Under the pieces are notes generated by a model, which had not been told where the DNA came from, made no database searches, and worked only from the letters and a program-made list of their open reading frames with translations. Shown piece by piece: positions 9,652 to 20,308 of a DNA stretch of 64,000 nucleotides. Made by a program: the position numbers and the translations under genes. Each line of letters begins with the position of its first letter. Within the stretch, counting starts at the first letter, position 1. This DNA is from Gilliamella sp. wkB178 (GTDB lineage: Bacteria; Pseudomonadota; Gammaproteobacteria; Enterobacterales; Orbaceae): NCBI RefSeq assembly GCF_001690705.1, contig NZ_LZGK01000013.1:186001-250000 (forward strand), in the 5' to 3' direction.

Positions 9652-10392
9652 TTAGTCATAAATAGGAATAATGGTTTGTATATTGTCTAACATTATTTTT
9701 TTCATAGTAATATGATATAATCGACTTAAATTACTTTCAGTTAACAAACAGTGGGTTAAACCATATTGATAACTGTTATTCTCAAGCAATAAAACTTTAT
9801 TGGCGATGGTCATTGCATGAGCGGGATCGTGAGTAGTAAAAATAATCGTCAAATCACGTTGTTTAACTAATGAAGCTAAAATATGTAATACTTTTTTTTG
9901 GTTAAACAAATCTAAAGCATTAGTAGGTTCATCTAACAAAAGTATTTTATTTTTTGTTAGTAAAGCACGAGCAATTAATACAAGCTGTTTTTGTCCACCA
10001 GAAAGTTGAGAAAAAGGCTGAGAATAATAATTCTCTAATCCTAACTGATTTAAAATTTCTTGCACTAGCTGCAGCGTTTTTTTACTGGGTTTACCAAATA
10101 GTCCCCATTGTTTTACACTGCCCATAACCACAATTTCCCATACTGAATAATCAAGATTGCATGAAAATTTTTGTGGTACATAACAACATGAATAGTTACA
10201 TTCAAATTGTCCTGATAATGGTTGATTAATGTTCATTAAAGTATTTAAAAAAGTTGTTTTTCCTCGACCGTTAATACCTAAAATTGCGACGATGTCGTTT
10301 TTATTTACCGTGATATTAATTGATGAGGTCAAAGGATTTTCAACTTGATAGCCACAAACTAGATCATGAGTTGTTAGTATTGATAATGGCAT
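9652..10392 (-). CDS. ABC transporter ATPase, FecE/BtuD type (Mo/W import, MolC-like)
   Basis: A 246-residue ABC ATPase that would sit on the cytoplasmic face of the FecCD-type permease encoded just upstream. Visible motifs are Walker A GINGRGKTT, the Q-loop region YVPQKF, signature LSGGQKQ, Walker B ILLLDEPTNALD and the switch His in FTTHDPAHA. The Walker A has Arg before Gly-Lys, which is tolerated. Spacing to the permease stop is one base, so the two are coupled. The metal substrate is inferred from the ModE operator and ModA-like neighbour; a ferric-siderophore or cobalamin system would look the same by fold. Confidence 0.85.
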   Translation of the reverse strand: MPLSILTTHDLVCGYQVENPLTSSINITVNKNDIVAILGINGRGKTTFLNTLMNINQPLSGQFECNYSCCYVPQKFSCNLDYSVWEIVVMGSVKQWGLFGKPSKKTLQLVQEILNQLGLENYYSQPFSQLSGGQKQLVLIARALLTKNKILLLDEPTNALDLFNQKKVLHILASLVKQRDLTIIFTTHDPAHAMTIANKVLLLENNSYQYGLTHCLLTESNLSRLYHITMKKIMLDNIQTIIPIYD

Positions 10393-10393
10393 A

Positions 10394-11407
10394 TTAAGAT
10401 CTCGGTAAAATTTGTCGGCGTAATAAAATTACAAAACAAGGTGCACCAATTAAGGCAGTAATAATGCCAAGTGGTATTTCAGCAGTACTCATTAAACGTG
10501 CAATATCATCAATTATCATCATAAAACCACCTCCGAACCAAAAGGCAACAGGCAGTAAACGTTGATGATTACCACCAACTAATAAACGGGCTGCATGAGG
10601 AATAATTAAACCTATCCAACCAATGCAACCACTCACCGCCACTTGAATTGAGATGATTAAAGTGCATAACACTAATATTAACCAACGAGAAAATAATACA
10701 GATATTCCTAAACTTTTTGCTTCATTATCACCTAAAGATAATATATTTATTCGCCAACTTAACCGAATTAATAAATAGCTAGCTACAATAGTCGGGATGG
10801 CTAAAATTATTAATTTATTCCAATTTGCAGTAGCAAAACTACCAAGTAGCCAAAAGACAATACTTGGTAGTTTTTCTTCAGTATCAGCTAGATATTGCAT
10901 CAGGCTAACTAAAGCACTAAAAAAACCACTTAATACTAGCCCAATTAATACTAGTATTAATATATTGTTTTGTTTTAAACTTTTAATCACAATAAAAATT
11001 AACAATAACGTCGAAATACCGAATAAAAAAGCTAAAACGATTAATCCGAAAGTTGAAAAGTTCAATAAAATTGCCAATGTACCGCCAAAAGCTGCACTTG
11101 ATGTTACACCAATGACGTGTGGATCCACTAGAGGATTATAAAATAAACCCTGCAATACAGCTCCACATAATGCTAAACCAGAACCAGCTAAAAAAGCTAA
11201 CAATATCCTCGGTATTCGAACCTGCCAAATTATTTGCTGTTGAAATATTAATAATTGATCTTTGCTAGTTTTAAAAGGTGAAAAAAGAATATTGAAAATA
11301 TGGTTAATGGATATCGAATAATGGCCTAAAAACAATGAAAATAGGGCTAATCCAATAGTGATAACAATCAGCCCAATAACAATACGTTGATGTGATAATA
11401 ATGTCAT
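10394..11407 (-). CDS. ABC transporter permease, FecCD/BtuC type (MolB-like)
   Basis: A 337-residue polytopic permease of the iron-complex/cobalamin class with about 10 membrane segments. Typical motifs are RIPRILLAFLAGSGLALCGAV, YNPLVDPHVIGV and GWIGLIIPHAARLLVG; the last is the ATPase coupling region. I start at MTLLSHQRIVIG, 10 bases after the binding-protein stop, because a longer frame would overlap the upstream gene by over 100 bases and adds a second hydrophobic stretch with no family match. It forms the membrane channel with the ATPase downstream. In this class Haemophilus MolB carries molybdate/tungstate. Confidence 0.87.
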   Translation of the reverse strand: MTLLSHQRIVIGLIVITIGLALFSLFLGHYSISINHIFNILFSPFKTSKDQLLIFQQQIIWQVRIPRILLAFLAGSGLALCGAVLQGLFYNPLVDPHVIGVTSSAAFGGTLAILLNFSTFGLIVLAFLFGISTLLLIFIVIKSLKQNNILILVLIGLVLSGFFSALVSLMQYLADTEEKLPSIVFWLLGSFATANWNKLIILAIPTIVASYLLIRLSWRINILSLGDNEAKSLGISVLFSRWLILVLCTLIISIQVAVSGCIGWIGLIIPHAARLLVGGNHQRLLPVAFWFGGGFMMIIDDIARLMSTAEIPLGIITALIGAPCFVILLRRQILPRS

Positions 11408-11417
11408 ATCAAATCTA

Positions 11418-12470
11418 TTATAACCCTTGATAATGAGTTCGATAAAAACGTAAATAGTAATCATCAGCCTGCTTTTGCATGTCGATATCAGCAAATAATT
11501 CAGGATATAATTTTTTTGCCATCCACAATTCACCAATAGCTAATGCTTCTGGCATTGGGTAACCCCAAGCTTTGGCATATTCCGGCATCAAGTAAATACG
11601 TTTTTGTTTTACCGCATCAATATTTTGCCATAAGCTATCAGCTAAAATGCTATCAACGACTTGCGGGTATCTATTTTGAACGAAAATAACTTGTGGGTTC
11701 CATTGCATTACATTTTCAATAGTAACTTGTTTAAAACCCTGAATTGTTGTTGCTGCCACATTGATTGCACCTGCATGTTCCATCATTAGACCTGTATATT
11801 TTCCTGAACCATAAGTGGTTAAATCAGGATTGGCCATATACACACGGATGCGTTTTTCAGGGGGGATATTTTTTAAGTGTTCAGTAACAATTTGTCGATT
11901 TTTAAAAACATAATCAATTAATGATTTAGCTTCACTTTGGGCATTTAAGACTTCCCCAATTAGTAAAATGCCTTCTTTCAAGCCTTCATTATAAGTAGTT
12001 TCTTCATCTACCATAGTTGGATTCATCTTGTTTGCTTCTGAGGCTGAATCCTTTCGCAAAGAAATGGCAACAACTGGGATATTAATTTTTTCAATTTGCT
12101 CAATAACATCTTTTGGGACATAGTTAGTGACAAATACCACTTGTGGATTAAGTGCTATTAAGCTTTCTATATTTACTGAAGTTAAGTCTCCAGGAGTTGG
12201 CATTGTAGCTAGATTAGGTGCTAACTTAACATAATCTTTTCCTAACTGTTTTTGCCATGACGACAGTACACCTACAATAGTATCTTGACGATTAAGTTGT
12301 ACAATTAGATTTAATGTTTGATGTTGCAGCACCACTACTCTTTCAACTTTATCTGGGATTTCAACGGTACGATTAAGCTGATCAGTTACTTGTTTAGCTT
12401 CACAAGTAAAAGTGAAGCACAGAGATAAAAACAAACCCAAGTGTAGTAAGAACTTTTTATATTTTTTCAT
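11418..12470 (-). CDS. Periplasmic class III binding protein (MolA/BtuF type)
   Basis: A 350-residue secreted binding protein with a Sec signal (KFLLHLGLFLSLCFTFTCEA, cleavage near 26). The mature protein begins VTDQLNRTVEIP, the classic start of FecB/BtuF-type proteins, with the two-lobe pattern around ALNPQVVFV and QWNPQVIFV. The motif AWGYPMPEALAIGELWMAKKLYPE near the end is the kind seen in MolA-like and corrinoid-binding members. It is the first gene of the operon and the ModE-type operator lies about 60 bases upstream. Substrate is therefore most likely molybdate/tungstate, but the fold alone cannot exclude ferric siderophore. Confidence 0.82.
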   Translation of the reverse strand: MKKYKKFLLHLGLFLSLCFTFTCEAKQVTDQLNRTVEIPDKVERVVVLQHQTLNLIVQLNRQDTIVGVLSSWQKQLGKDYVKLAPNLATMPTPGDLTSVNIESLIALNPQVVFVTNYVPKDVIEQIEKINIPVVAISLRKDSASEANKMNPTMVDEETTYNEGLKEGILLIGEVLNAQSEAKSLIDYVFKNRQIVTEHLKNIPPEKRIRVYMANPDLTTYGSGKYTGLMMEHAGAINVAATTIQGFKQVTIENVMQWNPQVIFVQNRYPQVVDSILADSLWQNIDAVKQKRIYLMPEYAKAWGYPMPEALAIGELWMAKKLYPELFADIDMQKQADDYYLRFYRTHYQGL

Positions 12471-12529
12471 TGCTCATCCTAATAAAACATATTATACGTT
12501 AATTAATAATCAATTAATCTAAAATTACA

Positions 12530-12557
12530 TTCGTTATATAATTTTTAATATAACGAA
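12530..12557 (-). promoter_or_regulatory. ModE operator (molybdate/tungstate-responsive)
   Basis: Perfect 10-bp inverted repeat TTCGTTATAT and ATATAACGAA with an 8-base spacer. The 24-base core, CGTTATAT-N8-ATATAACG, has the same half-sites and spacing as the known E. coli ModE site at modA (CGTTATAT-N8-ACATAACG). It is centred about 73 bases upstream of the binding-protein start. A molybdate-bound ModE dimer would repress the operon here. No modE gene is in the window. Confidence 0.82.
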
Positions 12558-12696
12558 ATTTTAGTCTAATAACAAATAATATTCATTGCAGCCTAGAAAT
12601 AATAGCTTTATGGAAATAATTTATATTGGAATATGTAAAAAAATAAATTCAAAGTTATACTATTTTTAAATCGAACAACTATAACTAAGGAAAAAT

Positions 12697-13356
12697 ATGA
12701 TTTATGTTAATGGAGTGAATCTTCACTATCAAAAAACGGGTGTAGGTGAGCCTTTAATTTTATTGCATGGTAATGGTGAAGATCATCAGATCTTTTCACC
12801 ACTAATCTCCAAATTACAATCAAATTATACTATTTATGCGGTTGATAGTCGTAATCATGGTCGTAGTGATAAAACAGGTGTTTATGATTATAGCGTTATG
12901 GCTGATGATGTTGAGGCCTTAATCAAAAAATTGCACCTTAAGTCAGTTAACATTATTGGTTTTAGTGATGGTGCTATTATTGCGTTATTATTAGCTTTAC
13001 GTTGTCAGGAAATGATTAAAAAAATGGCATTATTAGGAGTGAATTTGAAACCTTCAGATTTTACTCAAAAAAGCTATGAATATTTACAACAACACTATGC
13101 ACGAACAAAAGATCCTTTATTTAAAATGATGTTAGAACAACCTAATATAGAAATAAGTTCGTTAACTAAAGTTACTATACCAACTTTAATTATTGGTGCT
13201 GAAAATGATATTTATCATCAGGAAATGTTCAGTCAAATAGCTGAAAATATACCCAATTCACAATTGAAAATTATTGCAGGCCATGATCATGGTAGTTATA
13301 TAGTTAATAACGATATGTTATATCCTGATTTGGATGTATTTTTCGGGCAAAATTAA
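12697..13356 (+). CDS. Alpha/beta hydrolase
   Basis: A 219-residue cytoplasmic alpha/beta-hydrolase-fold protein. The oxyanion strand-turn LLHGNGED (22-29), nucleophile elbow GFSDG with S90, acid D171 (GAENDIY) and base histidine near the end (GHDHGS, H196 or H198) complete the triad. A short cap lies between about 120 and 155. A good AAGGA-type ribosome site precedes the ATG. It is divergent from the mol operon and monocistronic. The substrate is not evident; esterase or lactonase activity is typical for the class. Confidence 0.85.
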   Translation: MIYVNGVNLHYQKTGVGEPLILLHGNGEDHQIFSPLISKLQSNYTIYAVDSRNHGRSDKTGVYDYSVMADDVEALIKKLHLKSVNIIGFSDGAIIALLLALRCQEMIKKMALLGVNLKPSDFTQKSYEYLQQHYARTKDPLFKMMLEQPNIEISSLTKVTIPTLIIGAENDIYHQEMFSQIAENIPNSQLKIIAGHDHGSYIVNNDMLYPDLDVFFGQN

Positions 13357-13537
13357 GATTTAACTATAAGGATATTGCTGACAAAGCTATTTTTTAGTTA
13401 CAGTTGTTTTATCTCATTTTCATAAGAATAAAACTAATCAATATTAAATAATGACTAGTTAATTCTCTCAAAAAATATACTGAAACGTATACCTCTCAGG
13501 AAACATCTTTACAAGATGTATATGCTCTAATTTTAGA

Positions 13538-14122
13538 TTATCGCAACAAACAAGCTTGAATTTTATCCACCTCTTTGTTTAATGCATCAATAACTAAGTT
13601 TGGATGAGCACTTTGAAGGGTTTTTACGTTTTCAAAACCATCATTGACCACTGAACCGGTGTACTGCTGTGCTTGTTTGATATTACTGAATAAGTAACGA
13701 ATATCATTTTGATTACGCGTTGCAGTTAAAGTATAACTAATAAAATATTTCGAATAATTTTGATAGTCAGTAACTGCATTAGCAACTACATTATTACCTT
13801 CTACTAATTTAATTGTTTCACCACCACTTACGGTAATCGCTTGTTGGCTAGGCATATTATAATAAGACCACCAACGTGACCCAAAATAGTTTTCGCTAGT
13901 AAGTACAACCGGGCTATTGTCAAGTTCTTGGGCAATACAAAGTGATAACGAGGAGTGAAGGGTAGTGATTGCTCGAGAAGTACTATATTTATTTAGAATA
14001 TCAGTACCTGATGAGTTTTGAGTTATTTCAACCCCTTCCATCTGGTAAATTGACGCCATTTTTTGCGATACACAACCAGTTAGCACTGTAAATACTAAAG
14101 CAAGCCCAATAAACTTTCTCAT
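13538..14122 (-). CDS. Predicted lipoprotein of unknown function
   Basis: A 194-residue protein with a lipoprotein signal: basic start MRKF, hydrophobic GLALVFTVL, and lipobox LTGC with C17. Residues after the Cys are Val-Ser-Gln, so sorting to the outer membrane is expected. The mature part is mixed alpha/beta with three other scattered Cys and no motif I recognise. It has its own RBS (AAAGGATGTGG) and stands alone. Function unknown. Confidence 0.75.
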   Translation of the reverse strand: MRKFIGLALVFTVLTGCVSQKMASIYQMEGVEITQNSSGTDILNKYSTSRAITTLHSSLSLCIAQELDNSPVVLTSENYFGSRWWSYYNMPSQQAITVSGGETIKLVEGNNVVANAVTDYQNYSKYFISYTLTATRNQNDIRYLFSNIKQAQQYTGSVVNDGFENVKTLQSAHPNLVIDALNKEVDKIQACLLR

Positions 14123-14314
14123 ACCACATCCTTTTTAGGTTTATATAATTAATTTTATCTGTTTACTAAATGATTTACTAGTATTTGGAAGGGATAACTC
14201 AAAATTTAATTAATTTAGATAAGTTATTATTTCCTAAAGAAGGCATGAAATTGCTAGTATTAATTAGGTGGATTATTAGGGTGAGGGATTAATCCTCACC
14301 TTTTATGGTAGATT

Positions 14315-15034
14315 CTAGTCTTCTTTGCCACGTAGTTTTCGCGAAAATCGTTTAAAACCATGGGCAAATTCTTTAAATGCCATAGCTAAAAAAGGAACTT
14401 TAATTTTGATATTAAAACGGTCGCGTAATTCGATTGCATCATTAGCTTTAGTGAGCCAAATAAAGCCAGAATTAGTCAAATCAATTGCTTTAATTTTGCC
14501 ATCTGGAGTTAAAATAAAATTACCACCATGAATATCGTTAGATACTAAATTGTAACTATGAAGTTTTTCAACACAATCTTTTATTTGGTTGCCATAAGTT
14601 TTCATTTCTTCCCATTTTAATGAACGACCTTCAATAAAGTTAAAAATCATGTAGTGGCGTTTGGTTTTCTGATCGAAGGCAACTAAATAAAGTTCATAAG
14701 CAACATCACATTTGTCCAGTGACATTTTGGCTAATTTATAAATTAAATTAAAATAAAAATCCCCAGTGATTTTAGCAATAATTTTCCTTTCTAAACGGTG
14801 TTCAACGCCACCATCAATTTTAAAAATAAATTTGGTGTTATTATGATTGATTAAATAAGTATAGCGTTCAATCCTATCACTTGGATCGAGTATTTCATGA
14901 TGTCCTTCTTCAGCCAAAAATTGATCAAACAGATCGAGATAATTTATTTCATCATTTTGAACGTAAGCAAATTTAATATCACCACGTTGTATCTCAATAA
15001 TTTTTGCAAAATTATTCAAAATTATTAACCTCAA
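14315..15034 (-). CDS. waaY: WaaY/RfaY-type lipopolysaccharide core heptose kinase
   Basis: A 239-residue kinase-fold protein that phosphorylates a core heptose (HepII in E. coli) of lipopolysaccharide at the inner-membrane cytoplasmic side. Landmarks are FIFKIDGG..HRLERK near residue 70, TGDFYFNLIYK, HYMIFNFIEGRSL at the hinge, the catalytic loop VSNDIHGGNFIL and the metal Asp in KAIDLTNSG. The C-terminus is basic (RFSRKLRGKED), suiting membrane association. Unlike enterobacteria it lies about 42 kb from waaP-waaG in this window and is monocistronic. Confidence 0.8.
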   Translation of the reverse strand: MRLIILNNFAKIIEIQRGDIKFAYVQNDEINYLDLFDQFLAEEGHHEILDPSDRIERYTYLINHNNTKFIFKIDGGVEHRLERKIIAKITGDFYFNLIYKLAKMSLDKCDVAYELYLVAFDQKTKRHYMIFNFIEGRSLKWEEMKTYGNQIKDCVEKLHSYNLVSNDIHGGNFILTPDGKIKAIDLTNSGFIWLTKANDAIELRDRFNIKIKVPFLAMAFKEFAHGFKRFSRKLRGKED

Positions 15035-15214
15035 AATACCTTAAAAAATTTGACCTATCTTAAACATTATCTCTCGCAAAGTAAACGGAACAGTAATGTT
15101 AGCTGAAAACTAAATATCAATTAATATAGTGGTAGCAATTAGTAGAATTAAAAGAAGGTTTATCGGCAATAAATCCAAATGATGTTATTATTAACTTTTT
15201 GATATGTTAAGTTT

Positions 15215-15508
15215 ATGGTAGTTAAAACATCAATTTGGTTTTTATATATTATTAGAACAGCTAAACAGTCGCTGTATACTGGTATTACAACTGATGTAGC
15301 GAGGCGTTTGCAACAACATCAGAATAATAAAGGGGCTAAACATTTAAAAGGTCATAGTGATCTGACTGTTGTTTATCAAATTATGGTGGGCGATCGCTCG
15401 ACCGCACTTAAACTTGAATACAAAATCAAACGACTTAGCAAACAACAAAAACAAAAACTGATTGCACAAAACCCTGAATTGCCTATTTTATTAAAATTAT
15501 TAGATTAA
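15215..15508 (+). CDS. yhbQ: YhbQ, GIY-YIG nuclease-superfamily protein
   Basis: A 97-residue stand-alone GIY-YIG domain. WFLYIIR and [17 protein letters not shown] hold the two tyrosines, glycine and arginine of the active site, and the conserved Glu is in [19 protein letters not shown] matches the YhbQ (UPF0213) family, whose E. coli member has DNA-cleaving activity. The ATG follows a weak ribosome site (AAGTTT); family alignment favours this start or one very near it. Convergent with srkA. Confidence 0.9.
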   Translation: MVVKTSIWFLYIIRTAKQSLYTGITTDVARRLQQHQNNKGAKHLKGHSDLTVVYQIMVGDRSTALKLEYKIKRLSKQQKQKLIAQNPELPILLKLLD

Positions 15509-15574
15509 ATTAATATAACTTTTTTATTAAAAGCGATAGTTATTAGCAATAGCAATTACTTAGGTATTTCTATT

Positions 15575-16561
15575 TCACAATCCAGACATTAACTGCACGG
15601 GTGGGGCTTTTATAGCTTGAATTTGTTGTTTAAATGTTGCTAATTGTTGATACCAAAAATCCAAATCAGTTAACCAAGGGAATGCAATAGGAAAGGCTGG
15701 GTCTTGCCAGCGTTGAATAATCCATGCTAGATGATGAACCATCCTCATTGCTCTTAGAGGTTCAATGAGTTTTAGTTGGTTAACATCGAATTTATAAAAT
15801 TCTTGATATATTTCAATTAATATATTTAATTGTAATTGTTGTTCTTGGCGTTCACCATATAAAAGTAGCCATAAGTCCTGAATTGCTGGGCCATTGCGAG
15901 CATCATCAAAGTCGACAATCATAGCCTCATCTCGCCATAAAATATTACCGGCATGAAAATCACCATGTAAACGAATTGCTTGCCAGTCATTATGCCAATG
16001 TTGCTGCACTGTGGTTATTAATGCACTCAATGTTGTTTTAAGTTCAGGTTGAACCTTTTTAGGAATAAATTTACAAGTCAATAAAGTTTCTTGCGGTTGG
16101 TAAAGATATTCATCAAGCCCAATAGTTGGTCGGTAGGTGAAGGATTGTTGAGCACCAATTTGGTGAATACGGCCAAGTTGCATCGCCACCGATTCCATTT
16201 GTTCAAGGTTATCTACTTCATATTGCCGGCCACCAGTGCTCGGGAAAATTGTAAATAGATATCCTTGGTATTCATGTAGAGTACTATTATTGAAGCTTAG
16301 TGGTGCTATAACAGGAATTTCGGACTCTAATAGTTGCGTAGTAAATTGATGTTCTTCAAGGATTTGTTCCCGACTCCAACGATGAGGTCGGTAAAATTTA
16401 ACAACATAACGTTTACGTTCTTCATCTAGAAATTGATAAACACGATTTTCATAGCTATTCAGTGCGGTTAAGCCTGAATCTACACCAAGACCGATTGAGG
16501 TTAAACTATCAATAATAAGATCTGGTGATAAAGTATGGAATGCAAATGCTGAACTATGCAT
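15575..16561 (-). CDS. srkA: SrkA (YihE), stress-response Ser/Thr protein kinase
   Basis: A 328-residue cytoplasmic kinase of the APH/choline-kinase-like fold; the E. coli protein protects from stress-induced death and acts downstream of the Cpx response. Visible are SYENRVYQFLDEERKRYVVKFYRP (P-loop region and catalytic Lys), the catalytic loop RLHGDFHAGNILW and the metal-binding MIVDFDDARNGP. Length equals that of E. coli SrkA. In E. coli it is followed by dsbA; here the preceding gene on the same strand side is engB, so the partnership has been broken. Confidence 0.92.
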   Translation of the reverse strand: MHSSAFAFHTLSPDLIIDSLTSIGLGVDSGLTALNSYENRVYQFLDEERKRYVVKFYRPHRWSREQILEEHQFTTQLLESEIPVIAPLSFNNSTLHEYQGYLFTIFPSTGGRQYEVDNLEQMESVAMQLGRIHQIGAQQSFTYRPTIGLDEYLYQPQETLLTCKFIPKKVQPELKTTLSALITTVQQHWHNDWQAIRLHGDFHAGNILWRDEAMIVDFDDARNGPAIQDLWLLLYGERQEQQLQLNILIEIYQEFYKFDVNQLKLIEPLRAMRMVHHLAWIIQRWQDPAFPIAFPWLTDLDFWYQQLATFKQQIQAIKAPPVQLMSGL

Positions 16562-16676
16562 AAGATGTTTACCTGATTTGTTTACATATTAAATTATGAT
16601 GAAGTCATCATTAACTGTTCGCTAATAAATATCAATTTAACGCATACAAGCATAGTCAGCAAAAATAAAATAATAA

Positions 16677-17288
16677 TTATTGGAGACTAAACCATTCATT
16701 TAATTTTTGTTTCAATGGCTCAAGGCCGATTCGCTTTGGTGAAGAAAATGGAGCCACAGTAATATCACCTTGAAAAGGTAAAATAGCCTCTTTTACCATG
16801 TTAACTTGTTTTTTTTGTGCACCCGATGCTAGTTTGTCGGCTTTAGTAAGTAATAACATTACTGGGATGTTGACAGAAACTGCCCATTCAATCATTTGTT
16901 GATCCAAATCTTTTAAGGGATGTCTAATATCCATTAATACAATCAATCCTTTAAGACTTTCGCGTTTTTGTAAGTATTCACCTAATGATTTTTGCCATTT
17001 AAGTTTGATAGTTTCTGGAACTTGAGCATAACCATAGCCTGGTAAATCGACTAAACGGCAATTGTCTTCGATTTCAAAAAGATTAATCAATTGGGTCCGC
17101 CCAGGGGTTTTACTGGTTCTGGCTAAACTTTTTTGATTAGTTAAGGTATTAAGAGCACTAGATTTACCTGCGTTAGAACGGCCAGCAAAGGCAACCTCAA
17201 CACCAGTATCGACAGGAAGATGAGAAATATCAGGAGCACTTAAAATAAAATGAGTTTTGGCATAATTTAAAGGACGAATATCGGTCAT
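16677..17288 (-). CDS. engB: EngB (YihA/YsxC), ribosome-biogenesis GTPase
   Basis: A 203-residue essential GTPase needed for large ribosomal subunit assembly and cell division. G1 is GRSNAGKSS (about 36-44), G2/switch I contains TPGRTQ, G3 is DLPGYGYA and G4 is TKAD, followed by the G5-like SS in [10 protein letters not shown]. It starts 68 bases after the argD stop on the same strand, with AAGGATAG as ribosome site. A small 8-bp hairpin (17302-17324) lies in that gap. Confidence 0.95.
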   Translation of the reverse strand: MTDIRPLNYAKTHFILSAPDISHLPVDTGVEVAFAGRSNAGKSSALNTLTNQKSLARTSKTPGRTQLINLFEIEDNCRLVDLPGYGYAQVPETIKLKWQKSLGEYLQKRESLKGLIVLMDIRHPLKDLDQQMIEWAVSVNIPVMLLLTKADKLASGAQKKQVNMVKEAILPFQGDITVAPFSSPKRIGLEPLKQKLNEWFSLQ

Positions 17289-17356
17289 AAATAACTATCC
17301 TTTAAGTGCAGTAACAGCACTTAATCGATTAAAATGCCGTTACTGTATAGAAAAAC

Positions 17357-18598
<1,242 letters not shown>

Positions 18599-18627
18599 CT
18601 ATTTTATGCCAATTATTGGTAGAGTAA

Positions 18628-18666
18628 AGTAAATAATTATTCAATATTATTGAATTAATATTCATG
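18628..18666 (-). promoter_or_regulatory. Tandem ARG boxes (ArgR operator) of argD
   Basis: Two 18-bp sites separated by exactly 3 bp, the E. coli ArgR geometry. Box 1 (18628-18645) is AGTAAATAATTATTCAAT and box 2 (18649-18666) is ATTGAATTAATATTCATG. Each agrees with WNTGAATWWWWATTCANW at 17 of 18 positions. On the minus strand a -35 TTTACT and -10 TAAAAT (16-bp spacer) lie just downstream, so an ArgR-arginine hexamer would block argD transcription. The site is in the divergent gap with yggX. Confidence 0.88.
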
Positions 18667-18754
18667 TAAAATAATCAATAATTTTTTATTTTCTTTAATT
18701 ATTTTCATGTATAATAAGCAGTTAATCGTTTATTGAATCTATTAAAGGATAAAT

Positions 18755-19024
18755 ATGAGTCGAATTATTTATTGTCATTATTTAAAAAAAGAGGCAGAAG
18801 GACTAGACTTTCAGCTTTATCCTGGTGAGCTTGGCAAACGTATTTTTAATGAAATTTCCAAACCTGCTTGGCAAGAATGGATGAAAAAACAAACTATGCT
18901 AATTAACGAAAATAAATTCAATATGATGAATCCGGAACATCGCAAAAAAATTGAAACTGAAATGGTAAAATTTCTCTTTGAGGGTGAAGATATTGTTATT
19001 GGTGGATATAAGCCAGAAAGTTAG
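18755..19024 (+). CDS. yggX: YggX, Fe(II)-trafficking / oxidative damage protection protein
   Basis: An 89-residue cytoplasmic protein that protects iron-sulfur clusters from superoxide damage and is thought to handle Fe(II). The hallmark start [19 protein letters not shown] with Cys7, [10 protein letters not shown] and the helix [15 protein letters not shown] identify it. A TATAAT -10 (18710-18715) lies 40 bases upstream. It is followed after 9 bases by mltC, as in E. coli; mutY, the usual upstream partner, is replaced by the divergent argD. Confidence 0.95.
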   Translation: MSRIIYCHYLKKEAEGLDFQLYPGELGKRIFNEISKPAWQEWMKKQTMLINENKFNMMNPEHRKKIETEMVKFLFEGEDIVIGGYKPES

Positions 19025-19033
19025 AGATCCAAC

Positions 19034-20104
19034 ATGAAGAATAATAATAAAATTATTACACTATTGATTGCAGTTAGTATATTAGCTGGTTGTTCTAGTA
19101 AAAAATCTCCTGATAACGATGATTGGTATGTAAAAGATACCAATGCATTTAATATTTTAATTGGCCAATATGCTAATAACATTGAAAAAATTTGGGGACC
19201 AAAGGAAGTACTTATTGCTGGACCAAAAGATTATGTTCAATATGAAGATAATTTACAAACACGAGTACATATCAATTTTGTATCGGGAATAATTACTGTT
19301 GAAACTTTGTCTGATACACCAATAGAAAATTTAAAAGATGCTATAGTGGCTACTTTATTAATGCCTGAACCTGTAGATATCATTCGACGACATGATAAAA
19401 TTAGTCAGAATTTATCCGAAGAACCTTTTTTATATAATCAGGTGCTAGACCAAGAAAGGCAACCTATCCGCTGGAGTGGTAGAGCCAATAGTTTTGCTGA
19501 TTATGTTCTTGCTAATAATATTAAAACTCGTTCATCAGGTTCTCATCGAATTACTTATGTTGAAATCAAACTTGTTCCAAATCATATTAATCAACGAGCT
19601 CGAAAATTTTTACCACTAGTTACTGCAGCTTCCAATCGTTATTTTATTGATGAACGCTTAATTTTGGCAATTATGGAAGTTGAATCAGCTTTTAACCCGT
19701 ATGCTGTGAGTCGTACTGATGCCCTTGGACTGATGCAAGTTCAACAACATACAGCTGGACGTGATATTTTTAAACTGCGTGGTAAATCAGGTGAACCAAG
19801 CAGACAATTCTTACTCGATCCGCGTAATAATGTGGATATGGGGACCGCTTATTTGTCTTTATTAAAAACTAAATATTTAGCCGGAATTAATAATCCAATT
19901 TCGTTAAGGTATGCCATGATCACTTCATATAATGGTGGGGCAGGTAGTGTGCTGAGGACATTCTCGAATGACCGTAATGAAGCAATTAATATCATTAATT
20001 CCATGACACCACAGCAAGTCTATCGTAAATTAGTAACGTCGCATGTATCACAAGAATCGCGCAACTATTTGGTTAAAGTCAGTAAAATACTAGATAACAA
20101 GTAA
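19034..20104 (+). CDS. mltC: MltC, membrane-bound lytic murein transglycosylase C
   Basis: A 356-residue outer-membrane lipoprotein that cleaves peptidoglycan between MurNAc and GlcNAc with 1,6-anhydro ring formation. Signal and lipobox are [13 protein letters not shown] (Cys20). Residues about 30-185 are the MltC N-terminal domain, and 190-350 is the SLT lysozyme-like domain with catalytic Glu in [16 protein letters not shown] and the motifs GLMQVQ and SYNGGAG. Operon with yggX. An imperfect hairpin follows the stop. Confidence 0.95.
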   Translation: MKNNNKIITLLIAVSILAGCSSKKSPDNDDWYVKDTNAFNILIGQYANNIEKIWGPKEVLIAGPKDYVQYEDNLQTRVHINFVSGIITVETLSDTPIENLKDAIVATLLMPEPVDIIRRHDKISQNLSEEPFLYNQVLDQERQPIRWSGRANSFADYVLANNIKTRSSGSHRITYVEIKLVPNHINQRARKFLPLVTAASNRYFIDERLILAIMEVESAFNPYAVSRTDALGLMQVQQHTAGRDIFKLRGKSGEPSRQFLLDPRNNVDMGTAYLSLLKTKYLAGINNPISLRYAMITSYNGGAGSVLRTFSNDRNEAINIINSMTPQQVYRKLVTSHVSQESRNYLVKVSKILDNK

Positions 20105-20125
20105 CAATTTGACCAAATGTTAATT

Positions 20126-20163
20126 AGCTGTCGTCTAATATAATAATCTAATAGATGACAGCT
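20126..20163 (+). terminator. hairpin downstream of mltC
   Basis: Twelve-base arms AGCTGTCGTCTA and TAGATGACAGCT (one G-U pair) flank a 14-nt AT loop just past the mltC stop. No T-run follows, so it may protect the 3' end or act with Rho rather than being an intrinsic terminator. Confidence 0.4.
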
Positions 20164-20239
20164 ATTAATGCCATTGAAAAGTTATTTAGTTAATAAGTAA
20201 TCACTTTTGGTATTTTTAGTAGTTTTTAATAAAAAAAAG

Positions 20240-20253
20240 GTGATCTACTTCAA
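20240..20253 (+). promoter_or_regulatory. possible FNR site upstream of focA
   Basis: GTGATCTACTTCAA matches TTGAT-N4-ATCAA at 8 of 10 fixed positions. A TATACT -10 lies at 20262-20267, which is too near for the usual -41.5 activator position. The focA-pfl operon is FNR-activated in E. coli, so the site is plausible from context but not well placed. Confidence 0.3.
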
Positions 20254-20308
20254 ATTTTGAGTATACTATTTATCTCATAAGACCTTAGATTTTATGAGGA
20301 CGTTAATT

